A DNA stretch of 64,000 nt from Rosistilla oblonga (GCF_007751715.1 NZ_CP036292.1:5959339-6023338); one strand, 5' to 3'; positions 48,504 through 58,555 are shown, counted from the stretch's first letter. Notes: generated by a model from the letters alone, not told the origin. Made by a program: numbers and translations.

Positions 48504-48863
48504 CTTCGCTTTCTCGGCAATAGTGCCTATTTCTAAAGCACCCGATCGCTGGCCAGCGAACACTTACCGGGCTTGTGCACATTGCTACCGCGCAACTGCC
48601 AAAAAGTTTTGCTTCCGTTCGCCGAATCCTTACGGCGTCGAATCAAACATCGATCGGCAGGGTGGATTCAATCCGCCCCAGTGCAACGCGCTCCGCACCG
48701 ACTCGGCCTGTCGCACGGCAGGCAATCTTTTCGATTCGACGAGCGATTGGCACTCAGGTTGCAAGAGGGAATTCTGCGAGGTTCTATCGAGCCCGCACAT
48801 CCTACCTGCCTTGGATCTCCTTCCAGACCCCCCCTCCTACCAACTTTTTTGGACCCTCTCCCC
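48504..48863. other. leader region of the DUF1559 gene, no gene seen
   Basis: No protein-like frame of its own; the DUF1559 frame is open through part of it but without homologous sequence before the ATG at 48864. Confidence 0.4.
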
Positions 48864-49871
48864 ATGAAGCCTAAGTCCCTCCGATCGGGATTCACCCTGG
48901 TCGAATTGTTAGTCGTCATCGCCATCATCGGTATCTTGGTCGGGCTGTTGCTTCCCGCAGTCCAGGCGGCGCGCGAAGCGGCGCGGCGGATGTCGTGTTC
49001 GAACAACATGAAACAGATCGGTTTGGCGCTACACAACTACCACGACGTTCACAGAACGTTTCCTGTCGGCGCGTTTTACAACAAACACGGCAGTAATTGG
49101 CGGGCCTTGATCCTGCCGTTCATCGAAGAAACCGCAGCTCACGATCAGATCAACTTCGAAACCGGAGGCTTCTGGGCGCACGACGTGGCGACGCAATCCA
49201 ACAACCCCATTTTCAGTTCGTTGCGGATCGCTGGCTATGTCTGCCCATCGAGTCCCCACGGGGTGACGAATATTGGCGACATCCCGCTTTCCCAACATGC
49301 TTCGACGGGAAATACCAGCATGGTCATGGACTACGTTGGCGTCTCGGGAGCGACTCCCGACCTGAACGGCCGGACCTCCGCCTGTACCGCCGACAATATC
49401 GTCAGCGGAGGAACGTACTGTAACAACGGAATGATGACGGTCTACTTCAACAAGCGATTCCGCGATTGCACCGATGGCACATCGAACACGCTGATCATCG
49501 GTGAACAATCGGGGAACGTAAATGGTAAAGAGGCCAGTGCGAATCCATTGGGCGGCTGGCACGGCTGGGTCAACAACTCCGGCGAACAGATGCTGGAAAA
49601 CATGAGTCTTTCATCGTTCTCCAGCTTGGCCGCTTATGCGGGTGGAATCACCACGGTTCGTTATTCGCCCAACGCGTTCTGGAAATCGGGGGCTCCATCG
49701 AGCGCCAGCAGCCAGTACGAAGTGAACACCATTCTGAACTCGTTTCACCCCGGCGGGATCCACGGTTTGCTGACCGATGGCGCGGTTCGATTTGTCTCCG
49801 AGACGGTCGAACTCGACACGATGATCAAGCTGAGCATTCGCGACGATGGCCAGGTGCTGGGCGAGTTCTAA
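48864..49871 (+). CDS. DUF1559 prepilin-like protein
   Basis: 335 residues. Classic N-terminus RSGFTLVELLVVIAIIGILV with LLPAVQAAREAARRMSCSNN, and C-terminal SFHPGGIHGLLTDGAVRFVSE. Start ATG 48864. A small lipoprotein gene lies 118 bp downstream, mirroring the pair at 7.7-9.3 kb. Confidence 0.92.
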   Translation: MKPKSLRSGFTLVELLVVIAIIGILVGLLLPAVQAAREAARRMSCSNNMKQIGLALHNYHDVHRTFPVGAFYNKHGSNWRALILPFIEETAAHDQINFETGGFWAHDVATQSNNPIFSSLRIAGYVCPSSPHGVTNIGDIPLSQHASTGNTSMVMDYVGVSGATPDLNGRTSACTADNIVSGGTYCNNGMMTVYFNKRFRDCTDGTSNTLIIGEQSGNVNGKEASANPLGGWHGWVNNSGEQMLENMSLSSFSSLAAYAGGITTVRYSPNAFWKSGAPSSASSQYEVNTILNSFHPGGIHGLLTDGAVRFVSETVELDTMIKLSIRDDGQVLGEF

Positions 49872-49988
49872 TACCCTCGCCGCTTCGATCGCCCGCTATC
49901 CGAACCAAAGTGTTCTGCGCTTCCGCTCGCATTTCCACAGTGCGAGCGGACCTTACACCCATCGCCTCCAAAATCCCTCCCGCTCCCA

Positions 49989-50429
49989 ATGCATTCAACT
50001 TTCACATCTCGCAGCACCGACACGCGTCATTTCATACTTTCGCTTCTCACGACATTCAGCCTTGTCGTTTCGATCGGTTGCGATCACGAACCGGACTACC
50101 TGCATCCTGGAGCCCCGGTTTCGATCACGATCCTATCGTCCGGCACTCCGGTCGCTGGAGGACAGCTCAACCTTTCGGGACAGGGAGGTGGCGCGGCGTT
50201 GGACGCCCAGGGGCTCGCAAATCTTGAGCATGTTCCGTACGGGACCTACAAGGTGGTCCTGCTTGCTCCCGAACCAGATCCGGTCCCGCCGGAACCTGGT
50301 ACCGCGGCAGCTTCCGCCGCCGCAGAGGTCTCGTTCCCGAAAGAGCTTGGCAGCGAAGCGACGACGCCATTGAGCATCACCGTTGCGGAAGGAACCGAGA
50401 ACACGTTCACGCTGGACATCGCAGAGTAG
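49989..50429 (+). CDS. small lipoprotein with transthyretin-like fold
   Basis: 146 residues. Lipobox SIGC (Cys31) followed by DHEPDYLHPGAPVSITILSS, then GTPVAGGQLNLSGQGGGAAL, LANLEHVPYGTYKVVLLAPE and a C-terminal beta region. Same plan as the lipoprotein at 8.9 kb, with a Pro/Ala/Glu-rich insert. It follows a DUF1559 gene on the same strand. Confidence 0.75.
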   Translation: MHSTFTSRSTDTRHFILSLLTTFSLVVSIGCDHEPDYLHPGAPVSITILSSGTPVAGGQLNLSGQGGGAALDAQGLANLEHVPYGTYKVVLLAPEPDPVPPEPGTAAASAAAEVSFPKELGSEATTPLSITVAEGTENTFTLDIAE

Positions 50430-50764
50430 AGCGGTCCGGTGCCAAGCGGTGCTTGAAGCTTTAGAGTTCAGCCGGAGCGCACTCGCGCGACGGCTGATCT
50501 TTTAACTAGGAACTCTGATCAGCCCACGCGAAGCGTTTCTGGGCAGGTTGCGAATGCCGCAGATGCCGAAGATAATGGGTTGGCAAGAGGCAACCACCTC
50601 TCCGCCGGCAATCGTTGCTGCGGCGTGCCGATCGTGGCAGCATGGCGTTCCTTGTTTTTCGCTCGCGTTGGATAAGGCTCGCTGATTCGCTAGCCCTCCC
50701 GGAGCCTGGTGGATGCCAAGTCGACTTGCGGACATATTTCGCGGATGATTTGGGAACCCTATCG
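50430..50764. other. intergenic stretch, no gene seen
   Basis: The TerB-like frame is open through part of it from 50615, but that part lacks family sequence. No repeat or RNA recognised. Confidence 0.4.
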
Positions 50765-51121
50765 ATGGATCGCATCGCTTATTTGAAAAACCTTGTCGTG
50801 ATGGCGATCGCCGATGGCGCATTGGCTGAACACGAACTGTCGCTGCTGAGCCAACGCTGCGCGGAACTCGGATTCGAAGAGCAGGAATTGTGTGATGCGG
50901 TTTCGTACGCTCTCGGGGATGACGCTCAGTTGGAACTGCCGACCGACCCGGCGGATCAGGAAGCTGTCTTGAGCGATCTGATTCGGATGATGGCTGCCGA
51001 CGGGCAGATGTCCGAATCCGAGAAGCGTTTGTTTGCGTTGGCTGCGGCAAGGATGGACTTTTCAGGCGAGAAGCTCGAACGCCTGATCGACCGCGTCGTC
51101 CGCACGAACCACTCCGCCTGA
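50765..51121 (+). CDS. TerB-like helical protein
   Basis: 118 residues. All-helical with the TerB pattern of acidic DG turns: VVMAIADGALAEHELSLL and RMMAADGQMSESEKRLFALA. The tellurite-resistance name is historical; the cellular role is unknown. Start ATG 50765. The YggS gene begins 19 bp later, so the two probably form an operon. Confidence 0.75.
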   Translation: MDRIAYLKNLVVMAIADGALAEHELSLLSQRCAELGFEEQELCDAVSYALGDDAQLELPTDPADQEAVLSDLIRMMAADGQMSESEKRLFALAAARMDFSGEKLERLIDRVVRTNHSA

Positions 51122-51139
51122 AGCCGGATTCCAAGCAAC

Positions 51140-51853
51140 GTGACAGACCAGGTAAGCGATAGCGTTCAAGCCAAAATCGACGCGAACTGGCGATCGGTTA
51201 GCGAGCAGGTTGCCGACGCTTGCCGAGCGGTTGGGCGCAGCCCCGACGAAGTAACGATCGTGGGAGTCACGAAATACGTCGACGTGCCGCTGACCCAGGC
51301 TCTGCTGCGCGCCGGATGCCGCGACCTGGGAGAAAATCGCCCGCAAGTCCTTTGGCAAAAAGCCGAAGCGATGTCCGATCCAACGATCCGCTGGCACTTG
51401 ATCGGCCACCTGCAGCGAAACAAATCGCGGCGGACGATACCGTTGGTCCATCGGCTGCACTCGATCGACACGCTTCGCTTGGCCGAGACGGTCGCACAGC
51501 AGAGTGGCGAAGCCGGCCAAACGACCTCCTGCCTGCTGGAAGTCAACGTCTCGGGAGACGAGCAGAAGCACGGTTTTCGCCCGGCGGAGATCGAAAAGAT
51601 CGTCCCCGATTTGATCGCGCTCCCCAACCTGAAGATCCTCGGCTTGATGGGAATGGCCTCTTTCGACCAACCCAATCACGATCCCGCCATCGATTTTGCA
51701 GCGCTCCGCGAGTTGCGAGACCGCCTGACCGTCACAACCGGACTTCCGCTACCAGAACTTTCGATGGGGATGAGCGGCGATTTCCAGGCGGCGATCGCCG
51801 AGGGATCGACTTGCGTACGGATCGGAACGCGGCTGTTCGAAGGGGCTCGCTAG
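51140..51853 (+). CDS. pyridoxal phosphate homeostasis protein (YggS/PLPBP)
   Basis: 237 residues. The PLP lysine is Lys45 in VTIVGVTKYVDV. Other signatures are LGENRPQVLWQKAE, WHLIGHLQRNKSR, LEVNVSGDEQKHGF, MGMASF and LSMGMSGDFQAAIAEGSTCVRIGTRLF. It buffers PLP and affects amino-acid metabolism. GTG start at 51140. Confidence 0.93.
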   Translation: MTDQVSDSVQAKIDANWRSVSEQVADACRAVGRSPDEVTIVGVTKYVDVPLTQALLRAGCRDLGENRPQVLWQKAEAMSDPTIRWHLIGHLQRNKSRRTIPLVHRLHSIDTLRLAETVAQQSGEAGQTTSCLLEVNVSGDEQKHGFRPAEIEKIVPDLIALPNLKILGLMGMASFDQPNHDPAIDFAALRELRDRLTVTTGLPLPELSMGMSGDFQAAIAEGSTCVRIGTRLFEGAR

Positions 51854-52116
51854 AGTCCGCCCCGAGAAATCGCAGTTTTTTGCGGTCTTAAATCACGCGG
51901 CCGGGGTTTCACTGGTAATCTTCGCGGTTTCCTCAATGATGCGCCTCGTGTTGCGTCGCCGTGCGGCAAGATTTCAAGTTCGTTGCTACCGCCGGAACCT
52001 CCGCGGTTTATACTTACTCTTGAAGGGGCGCGGTATCTTTGCGGTTCGCGCCGCCTCTTGAATCGATCCCACCTTTCCGTTTGGCTGGCGACCTTTGTCA
52101 GCGGAGACTCTCCCCT

Positions 52117-53940
52117 ATGAAGCCCCTCGTACAACCTGCCAAAAACCGCCGCGGCGGGATGCTCACCTACCTCTCGATTTTGATCGTGTTGGCCGCTGTG
52201 GCGGGCGGCGCTTATTGGTACTTCAAAATTCGGCCCGCTAAGAGCGTCACCACCGGCGAATTGATCACCGATGTTGTCCGCCGCGGTGCGTTTGACCACA
52301 TCGTGCTCGAACAGGGCGAGATCGAGAGCAGCAAGAACATCGAACTCGAATGCGAAGTCGAGAGTCGCGGTGGTGGCGGCACGGCGATCCTATGGGTAAT
52401 CGACGAAGGAGCTCGCGTGAAAGCGGGCGACAAGCTGGTCGAACTCGATTCGTCGCAGCTGGAACAGGACCTCAAAACGCAGCGGATCGTGCTGCTTGGG
52501 GCCGAAGCGAATGTGACCAATGCGGCGGCACTGCTGAAACAGGCAGAGATCTCGCGGCAAGAGTACCTCGAGGGAACGTTTAAGACCGAAGAGAAAGCGA
52601 TCCTCAGCGAATTAGCCGTCGCCGAACAGGAGCTCCGCAAAGCGCAATTGGCACTCGCTAGCACCCAGCGACTGGTTGCCAAAGGGCTGGTCAAATCGCT
52701 GCAAATGGAAGCCGATCAGTTCGCCGTCGCCAATACGAAAAACCAACTGGAAGCCGCTCAGGGCCGGCTGAAGGTTTTGCAGGAACTGACCAAACAGAAG
52801 TTCCTGGTTCAATATGACAGCGACATCGAATCGGCTCGCGCGGTCCTCGAAGCCAACAAGAGCACGCTCAGTGAAGAGCAGGACAAATACGCCGAGATGG
52901 AAGACCAGATCAAAGCCTGCGTGATCTATGCCCCCAGCGACGGCGTCGTGGTTCACGCCAACCGCTTCAGCAGCCGCGGTGGCAACGCGGAGTTCGTCGT
53001 CGAAGCGGGAGCGACAGTTCGCGAGCGTCAAGCGATCATCCGCTTGCCCGATCCGACGCAGATGCAGGTCAAAGCCAAGATCAATGAATCCCGGATCGCC
53101 TTGGTTTCCGAAGGCATGCCGTGCAAGATCAGCGTCTCGTCGCTCAATGGCGTCGAGCTGTTGGGTCAGGTGACGAAGGTCAACCGCTACGCCGAACCGA
53201 GCAGCTTTTTCACGTCGTCGATCAAGGAATACGCCTGTTCGATCGCGATCATCGATCCGCCCGAAAGCATCCGAACCGGGATGACCGCCGAGGTGCAGAT
53301 CTTTGTCCAACAGAAACCCGACGCGCTGCAGATCCCGATCCAAGGCGTTTACGAGCACAGCCAACAAACGTTTGCGTTGGTCCGCAGCCCCGAGGGCAAA
53401 TTCGAAACTCGGAAGATCGAAGTCGACGCGACCAACGATAAACTGGCTGCGATCGCATCGGGATTGGAAGAAGGGGACGAGATCGTCCTGAACCTGCGTC
53501 AGCACTTACACTTGTTAGACGATCTGCCATCGGGATCGACCGATACCAACACCGGATTGGCTGGCTTGATCGAAGGCAAGACCGGCGTCTCGGTCACCAA
53601 TGGTGCTCCGCCCAGCACGCCTCAACCTGTCGATGGCCCCAGCCCCGCGCGAGCCTCCGCTCCGCCCGGCCGCGAAGGTCCTCGTGGTCCCGGCGGCCCT
53701 GGTGGTCCCGGTGCGGGAGGCCCACCTTCGCCGGCGGCGATCGTGAAACGGATCTTCGACGAATCGGACACCGACAAAGACGGTTCGCTTTCGGAAGCGG
53801 AGATCGCCAAGATGGAAGACCGCCGTCAATCGATGGCTAAAGCGGCCGACGCCGACAGCGACGGCAAAGTCACCCGGGCCGAATTGACCAGCGCGATGGC
53901 TGCTCGCTTCGCCGAATCCAACAACGGCGCGGGGCGATAA
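52117..53940 (+). CDS. MacA-like membrane fusion protein with C-terminal EF-hands
   Basis: 607 residues. N-terminal transmembrane anchor (17-37), biotinyl-lipoyl and beta-barrel segments, and a long coiled coil (about 150-270). The barrel/PLD region is well formed (CVIYAPSDGVVVHANRF, VRERQAIIRLPDPTQMQVKAKINES). A Gly/Pro-rich linker ends in two EF-hand loops near 548-595 (DTDKDGSLSEAE and DADSDGKVTRAE), which is unusual for this family. It should link the inner-membrane transporter to the outer membrane. Start ATG 52117 with GGAG upstream. First gene of the exporter operon. Confidence 0.88.
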   Translation: MKPLVQPAKNRRGGMLTYLSILIVLAAVAGGAYWYFKIRPAKSVTTGELITDVVRRGAFDHIVLEQGEIESSKNIELECEVESRGGGGTAILWVIDEGARVKAGDKLVELDSSQLEQDLKTQRIVLLGAEANVTNAAALLKQAEISRQEYLEGTFKTEEKAILSELAVAEQELRKAQLALASTQRLVAKGLVKSLQMEADQFAVANTKNQLEAAQGRLKVLQELTKQKFLVQYDSDIESARAVLEANKSTLSEEQDKYAEMEDQIKACVIYAPSDGVVVHANRFSSRGGNAEFVVEAGATVRERQAIIRLPDPTQMQVKAKINESRIALVSEGMPCKISVSSLNGVELLGQVTKVNRYAEPSSFFTSSIKEYACSIAIIDPPESIRTGMTAEVQIFVQQKPDALQIPIQGVYEHSQQTFALVRSPEGKFETRKIEVDATNDKLAAIASGLEEGDEIVLNLRQHLHLLDDLPSGSTDTNTGLAGLIEGKTGVSVTNGAPPSTPQPVDGPSPARASAPPGREGPRGPGGPGGPGAGGPPSPAAIVKRIFDESDTDKDGSLSEAEIAKMEDRRQSMAKAADADSDGKVTRAELTSAMAARFAESNNGAGR

Positions 53941-53944
53941 TCCG

Positions 53945-54697
53945 ATGGTCCGACTGGCGACTTCCATTCGCGAGCTGAAAAAGGAATACGTGCTCAAAAG
54001 CGAAACCGTCCGCGCGTTGCGTGGCGTTTCGTTCGACGTGCCCGAGGGTGACTACGTCGCCATCATGGGCCCGTCGGGCAGCGGCAAAAGCACGCTCCTG
54101 AACATGCTCGGCTGCCTCGACAAACCCTCCAGCGGGCAACTGCTGTTGGGCGACGACGACATCTCGCGAATGACCGACGACAAACTTGCCGAGGTTCGCA
54201 GCCGACGGATCGGATTTGTCTTCCAATCGTACAACCTGATCCAGCAGTTAACCGTCGTCGAAAACATCCAAGTGCCGCTCTATTACCAGGGGCGGTTGGG
54301 CCCCAAGGAGCGGCAGCGATGCGTCGAACTGGCCGGGCTTGTTGGATTGCGCGATCGCTTGGACCACCGCCCCACCCAGTTGTCCGGTGGTCAACAGCAA
54401 CGCGTAGCGATCGCACGCTCGCTGGTCAACGATCCGTATTTCATCCTGGCCGATGAACCGACTGGAAACCTCGATTCGCGGACGACCGCCGAGATCCTGG
54501 CGATGTTCGATCAGTTGAACAACGAGGGGCGGACGATCATCCTGGTCACGCACGAAGACGACGTGGCCGAACGGGCTCGCCGCGTCGTTCGCTTGAAGGA
54601 TGGGCTGCTCTGCAGCGATGTCCAGAACAGCGAAGAGAACCGCGAGAAAGCTCGCCAGGCTTCGCTGGCTGCCGCCGAAGCGGTCCGCGACGAATAA
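53945..54697 (+). CDS. ABC transporter ATP-binding protein (MacB-like)
   Basis: 250 residues. Walker A GPSGSGKST (42-50), Q-loop FVFQSYNLIQ, signature LSGGQQQR, and Walker B LADEPTGNLDS are complete. This is the FtsE/LolD/MacB-type ATPase that drives a mechanotransmission exporter. It starts 4 bp after the adaptor gene and is followed by the permease gene. Confidence 0.95.
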   Translation: MVRLATSIRELKKEYVLKSETVRALRGVSFDVPEGDYVAIMGPSGSGKSTLLNMLGCLDKPSSGQLLLGDDDISRMTDDKLAEVRSRRIGFVFQSYNLIQQLTVVENIQVPLYYQGRLGPKERQRCVELAGLVGLRDRLDHRPTQLSGGQQQRVAIARSLVNDPYFILADEPTGNLDSRTTAEILAMFDQLNNEGRTIILVTHEDDVAERARRVVRLKDGLLCSDVQNSEENREKARQASLAAAEAVRDE

Positions 54698-54771
54698 GTG
54701 CTCCCGGCGGCGACTGTCCCTGCCGATTCACAACACGAAGCATTGCCAACACCGACGAAACCTGAACATCT

Positions 54772-56115
54772 ATGTTGCTTCTGAGAACCTTCCGATTGGG
54801 CGTCAAAAGTTTGATGCTGCACCCGCTCCGCAGCGGTCTGACGATGCTTGGCATCTTGATCGGCGTGGCGGTTGTGATCGCGTTGACGGCGATCAGCAAC
54901 GGCGCCAGTCGCGTGGTCCAGGAGCAGATCGAGAGCCTTGGTGCCGACACGATTATCGTCCGCACGGTCAAACCGCCAAGCGACGTCTTCGCCGGCCGCA
55001 GCGCGGTCCCCTACGGCCTGTCGCGCGATGAACTGGATCTGTTGATCGCCACCGTGCCGACGATTCGCAGCGCTCTGCCGATTCGCGAAATCAAACGCCA
55101 ATTCATGTATCGGGACCGGTCGATCGATGGCCGCCTAGTCGGCTGCACCCCCGAATATGCCGACGTCACGAAACTGGAACTGCAACCGGGGCCCGAGGGA
55201 GCTTCGGGGCAATTCATCACCGATCTGAACAACCTCAAACGCGATAGCGTCTGTGTGCTGGCAGCCAAGGTGGCGGAAAAGCTGTTCCCGTTTGAAAACC
55301 CGATCGGCAAGCGGATCTATCTCCCCGAGCACACCGATTTCTATCGCGTCGTCGGCGTGCTGAAGCATCGCACCGCATCGGCGGCGATCGGCGGCTCGCT
55401 CGATTCGCAAGACTTCTCCAGCGACGTCTACATCCCGCTGAAGACGCTCGAACAACGGATCGGCGATACGATCGTGACCCGCGGCAGCGGCAGCTTCTCG
55501 ATGGATATCGTCGAACTCAACCAGATCACGCTGAAGATCGACAAGGTCAGCAACGTCCGGACGACCGCTGCATTTATCGAGGATCTGTTGGGGCCGCGTC
55601 ATACGGCCCTGAACGACATCTCGGTCGTCTTCCCCTTGGAACTGCTGGAACAAGCCGAGAACATGCGGCTGATGTTTATCGGCATCGGCGTTCTGATCGC
55701 CTTCATCTCGCTGTTCGTCGGCGGCATCGGCATCATGAACATCATGTTGGCGAGCGTCACCGAGCGGACTCGGGAGATCGGGATTCGCCGCGCCCTGGGA
55801 GCCAAACGGGCCGATATCGTCTGGCAATTTCTCGTCGAAACGATCGTGCTCAGCTTCGTCGGCTCGCTGCTCGGAATTGTCCTGGGGCTGCTGAGTCCCT
55901 GGATGTACGACGGCATGCGGCTGTTGGCGACCGAGTTCATCCCCGAGAAGCTCGCAGCGCTTCCCGAGGCGATCCGCGAGGCGAGGCCACAAATTGTCGA
56001 GCTTTCGATTCCGATCGCCGTTGTGATCGCGATGGGCGTCGGCATCCTCAGCGGGCTCTATCCGGCGATCCGCGCCGCTCGCATGAATCCGATCGAAGCG
56101 TTGCGCCACGAATAG
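54772..56115 (+). CDS. MacB-type ABC transporter permease (FtsX fold)
   Basis: 447 residues. First helix GLTMLGILIGVAVVIALTAI near the N-terminus, a large periplasmic domain, then three C-terminal helices (LMFIGIGVLIAFISLFVGGI, FLVETIVLSFVGSLLGIVLG, VVIAMGVGILSGLYPAIRAA) with the conserved ERTREIGIRRALGAK and AARMNPIEALRHE tails. Completes a tripartite MacAB-like exporter for a lipid, peptide or small molecule. Confidence 0.93.
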   Translation: MLLLRTFRLGVKSLMLHPLRSGLTMLGILIGVAVVIALTAISNGASRVVQEQIESLGADTIIVRTVKPPSDVFAGRSAVPYGLSRDELDLLIATVPTIRSALPIREIKRQFMYRDRSIDGRLVGCTPEYADVTKLELQPGPEGASGQFITDLNNLKRDSVCVLAAKVAEKLFPFENPIGKRIYLPEHTDFYRVVGVLKHRTASAAIGGSLDSQDFSSDVYIPLKTLEQRIGDTIVTRGSGSFSMDIVELNQITLKIDKVSNVRTTAAFIEDLLGPRHTALNDISVVFPLELLEQAENMRLMFIGIGVLIAFISLFVGGIGIMNIMLASVTERTREIGIRRALGAKRADIVWQFLVETIVLSFVGSLLGIVLGLLSPWMYDGMRLLATEFIPEKLAALPEAIREARPQIVELSIPIAVVIAMGVGILSGLYPAIRAARMNPIEALRHE

Positions 56116-56796
56116 ACCGCTCCGCCAACCTGCCTACTTAAAGATCTCCGCCGCGGTCGGCGCGTGAATTGCGACAGTTGCCCCCTCGGTACAATATCGA
56201 GACGAAAGGAAGCGTAGGCGGCCAAACTGGCAGAACGTTGGTGCAAATTGCGACAAACTGGTGTCAATTTGATACCACTGGACAGTTTTTACATAGCTTC
56301 CGAGCAGAAAACGAACAAGTTACAAAGCCCCAAAGGTGGGTAACCGAAGCGGGCTGAAAAATTTAAGTCCTTTGTTTTCAGACACTTAGTCGAATTTGGA
56401 CGCTAATTTGTGAACGCTTTTGCTCTGTTTGGCCTCTTATTTCCTAGTAAGGACCTATGACTCGAAGCGTCCTGTAATGTGTGACGTGCTTCACAGCGAA
56501 ACACGCGTACTCATGGTAGGATTCAATCTGCCAGGCGATTGCCCCAAGATTGATCGAGTTTGAACGATGTACGTTGACAACGAAGTTGTTGTTGCGAAAG
56601 CAGAATCTGAACAGAACTCAGTCGCTCTGCTTTTCGTAACATGACTCGACGGAAGGACAAGGAGTCCGGAAGTCGTTGTCCACGTTAACCCGCCTCGGGA
56701 AGAGGCGAATCCCGGGCCTAATTTTAGGCAGCAATGACGGAGCGACCCGCCGGGGTCGTAGGGATGCCGTCGCTGTCGGTATACGGGGAATGAGTG
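56116..56796. other. long leader of the sigma-factor gene
   Basis: No protein-like frame. Parts (about 56260-56470) are A+T-richer than the genes. Near the 3' end, CGCCTC/GAGGCG (56691-56707) and a second GC-rich stem CGACCC/GGGTCG form hairpins 60-100 nt before the start codon, which may influence sigma-factor expression. Confidence 0.4.
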
Positions 56797-58458
56797 ATGC
56801 ACGAAGACTATCGCGATCAAGCTGTCAAAGAACTGCGCGACCACCTGCGTTTTGCGCCTCGCAGCAAAAAGCTGGAGCAGACCGCGCGGGCTGAAAAGCT
56901 GTTATCGGAAATTGAAACGAACAAGGAGTATTCGTTTGACTACCTCTGCTTTCGCATCACCGATTACCGCCCCGAGCAACCCTCGCGTCGACTAGTTCAC
57001 GGCAAAGATGTCCGCCACGACCTGCGTCTGTTCGTCGAAGATGTCTCAGACGCCGCCGACGTTAACGCCGACGAAGCGTCCGAACCGGTTCACACCGTCG
57101 ACGATCTCAGCAAGATGTTTAACGTCTCGACCAAGACGATTAGCCGTTGGCGCGATCAGGGTCTGGTCAGTCGTCGATTTGTCTTCGAGGGTCGCAAACG
57201 CGTCGGCTTTCTGCACAGCAGCGTCGAGCACTTCGTGGCTCGGAACAAGGACCGCGTCAAACGCGGCGAGCGGTTCAGCCAACTGAGCGAAGACGAGAAG
57301 GGCGAGATGATCGAACGCGCACGTCAGATGGCGACGCGCGGCACCAGCCTGTCGGAAGTCACTCGCCGCCTATCGGCGCGAATGAGCCGCAGTGCTGAAA
57401 CGATCCGCTACACCCTGAAGAACTACGATGCCGAGAATCCTCAACTGGCGATCTTCCCGAACCATCGCGGTGCACTAACCGAAGATGACAAGCGGGCGAT
57501 CTTCCAATTGGCTCGTCGCGGCACCACGGTCCCTCAACTGTGCAAGCGATACGGTCGCACACGCAGCAGCATCCAACGAATCCTTGTCGACATGCGTGCC
57601 GCTCGGATCATGGAACTGCCGCTGGACTATATGTTCAACGAGGACTTCGAGAACGCCAAACTGGAACCCGAGATCTTGGGCGAGATGCCTGAACCGGAGA
57701 AGGCGCCGCGAAAGCTGCGTGTTCCCGCCGGGCTGCCCCCCTACCTCGCCAGCTTGTACGACGTGCCACTGTTGGATCGCGAGCAGGAATATTACCTGTT
57801 CCGCAAGATGAACTACCTCAAGCACAAAGCGAACAAGCTCCGCGAGCAACTGGTTCCGGGCAACGCCAAGGCGTCGCTGATGGACGAGATCGAAGCCCTT
57901 TACGAACAAGCGGTGCAGACCAAAAACAAGATCGTTCAATCGAACCTTCGACTCGTCGTTTCGATCGCGAAACGGCACGTTGGATCGACCGACGACTTCT
58001 TTGGTCTGGTCAGCGACGGCAATATGTCGTTGATCCGCGCCGTCGAGAAGTTCGATTACGCTCGTGGCAACAAGTTCAGCACGTACGCCAGCTGGTCGAT
58101 CATGAAGAACTTCGCCCGCACGATTCCGGACGAATTCAAGCACCGCGATCGCTTCCGCACCACCGGTGAGGAACCGTTCCTGGCCGCTCAAGATGAACGC
58201 AAAGATCCGATCGCCGAAGAATCGGCACATCAACGTCGCCAACGTCAGGTCAATCGAATCCTGAATCGCTTGGACGACCGCGAACAACGGATCATCAGCG
58301 CTCGCTTCGGCTTGGGACGTCGCAACGAACCGCAGACTTTGAAAGAGGTCGGCGAGGAGCTGGGCGTGACGAAGGAGCGGATTCGTCAGATCGAAGCCCG
58401 CGCGTTGTCGAAGCTACGCGAAGCGGCAAACGCTGAAAAGATCGAGATCGATATCTAA
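56797..58458 (+). CDS. sigma-70 factor with N-terminal helix-turn-helix array
   Basis: 553 residues. C-terminal half is a sigma-70 factor: region 2 at about 375-445 (SNLRLVVSIAKRHV, VSDGNMSLIRAVEKFDYARGNKFSTYASWSIMKNFART) and region 4 at about 485-545 (LDDREQRIISARFGL, TLKEVGEELGVTKERIRQIEARALSKLR). The N-terminal half is not that of ordinary RpoD. A MerR/excisionase-like HTH lies at 98-150 (HTVDDLSKMFNVSTKTISRW), and at 225-265 is another HTH-like block (LARRGTTVPQLCKRYGRTRSSIQRIL). ATG 56797 is preferred, with GGGGA upstream. Probably a group 2 or 3 sigma factor; a housekeeping role is not excluded. Confidence 0.9.
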   Translation: MHEDYRDQAVKELRDHLRFAPRSKKLEQTARAEKLLSEIETNKEYSFDYLCFRITDYRPEQPSRRLVHGKDVRHDLRLFVEDVSDAADVNADEASEPVHTVDDLSKMFNVSTKTISRWRDQGLVSRRFVFEGRKRVGFLHSSVEHFVARNKDRVKRGERFSQLSEDEKGEMIERARQMATRGTSLSEVTRRLSARMSRSAETIRYTLKNYDAENPQLAIFPNHRGALTEDDKRAIFQLARRGTTVPQLCKRYGRTRSSIQRILVDMRAARIMELPLDYMFNEDFENAKLEPEILGEMPEPEKAPRKLRVPAGLPPYLASLYDVPLLDREQEYYLFRKMNYLKHKANKLREQLVPGNAKASLMDEIEALYEQAVQTKNKIVQSNLRLVVSIAKRHVGSTDDFFGLVSDGNMSLIRAVEKFDYARGNKFSTYASWSIMKNFARTIPDEFKHRDRFRTTGEEPFLAAQDERKDPIAEESAHQRRQRQVNRILNRLDDREQRIISARFGLGRRNEPQTLKEVGEELGVTKERIRQIEARALSKLREAANAEKIEIDI

Positions 58459-58481
58459 GTCGCAGCCCTTTCTGCGACCGC

Positions 58482-58555
58482 CGACCTGCAGCTTGCAGGT
58501 CGCGATTGGCTCGGCCCCACGATCCAACGGCTGTTCTCAGCAGCAGCCGTTGGAT
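58482..58555 (+). terminator. two hairpins after the sigma-factor gene
   Basis: CGACCTGCA/TGCAGGTCG (58482-58502) and ATCCAACGGCTG/CAGCCGTTGGAT (58522-58555) are perfect stems. Neither has a T-run, so termination is possible but unproven. Confidence 0.45.
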
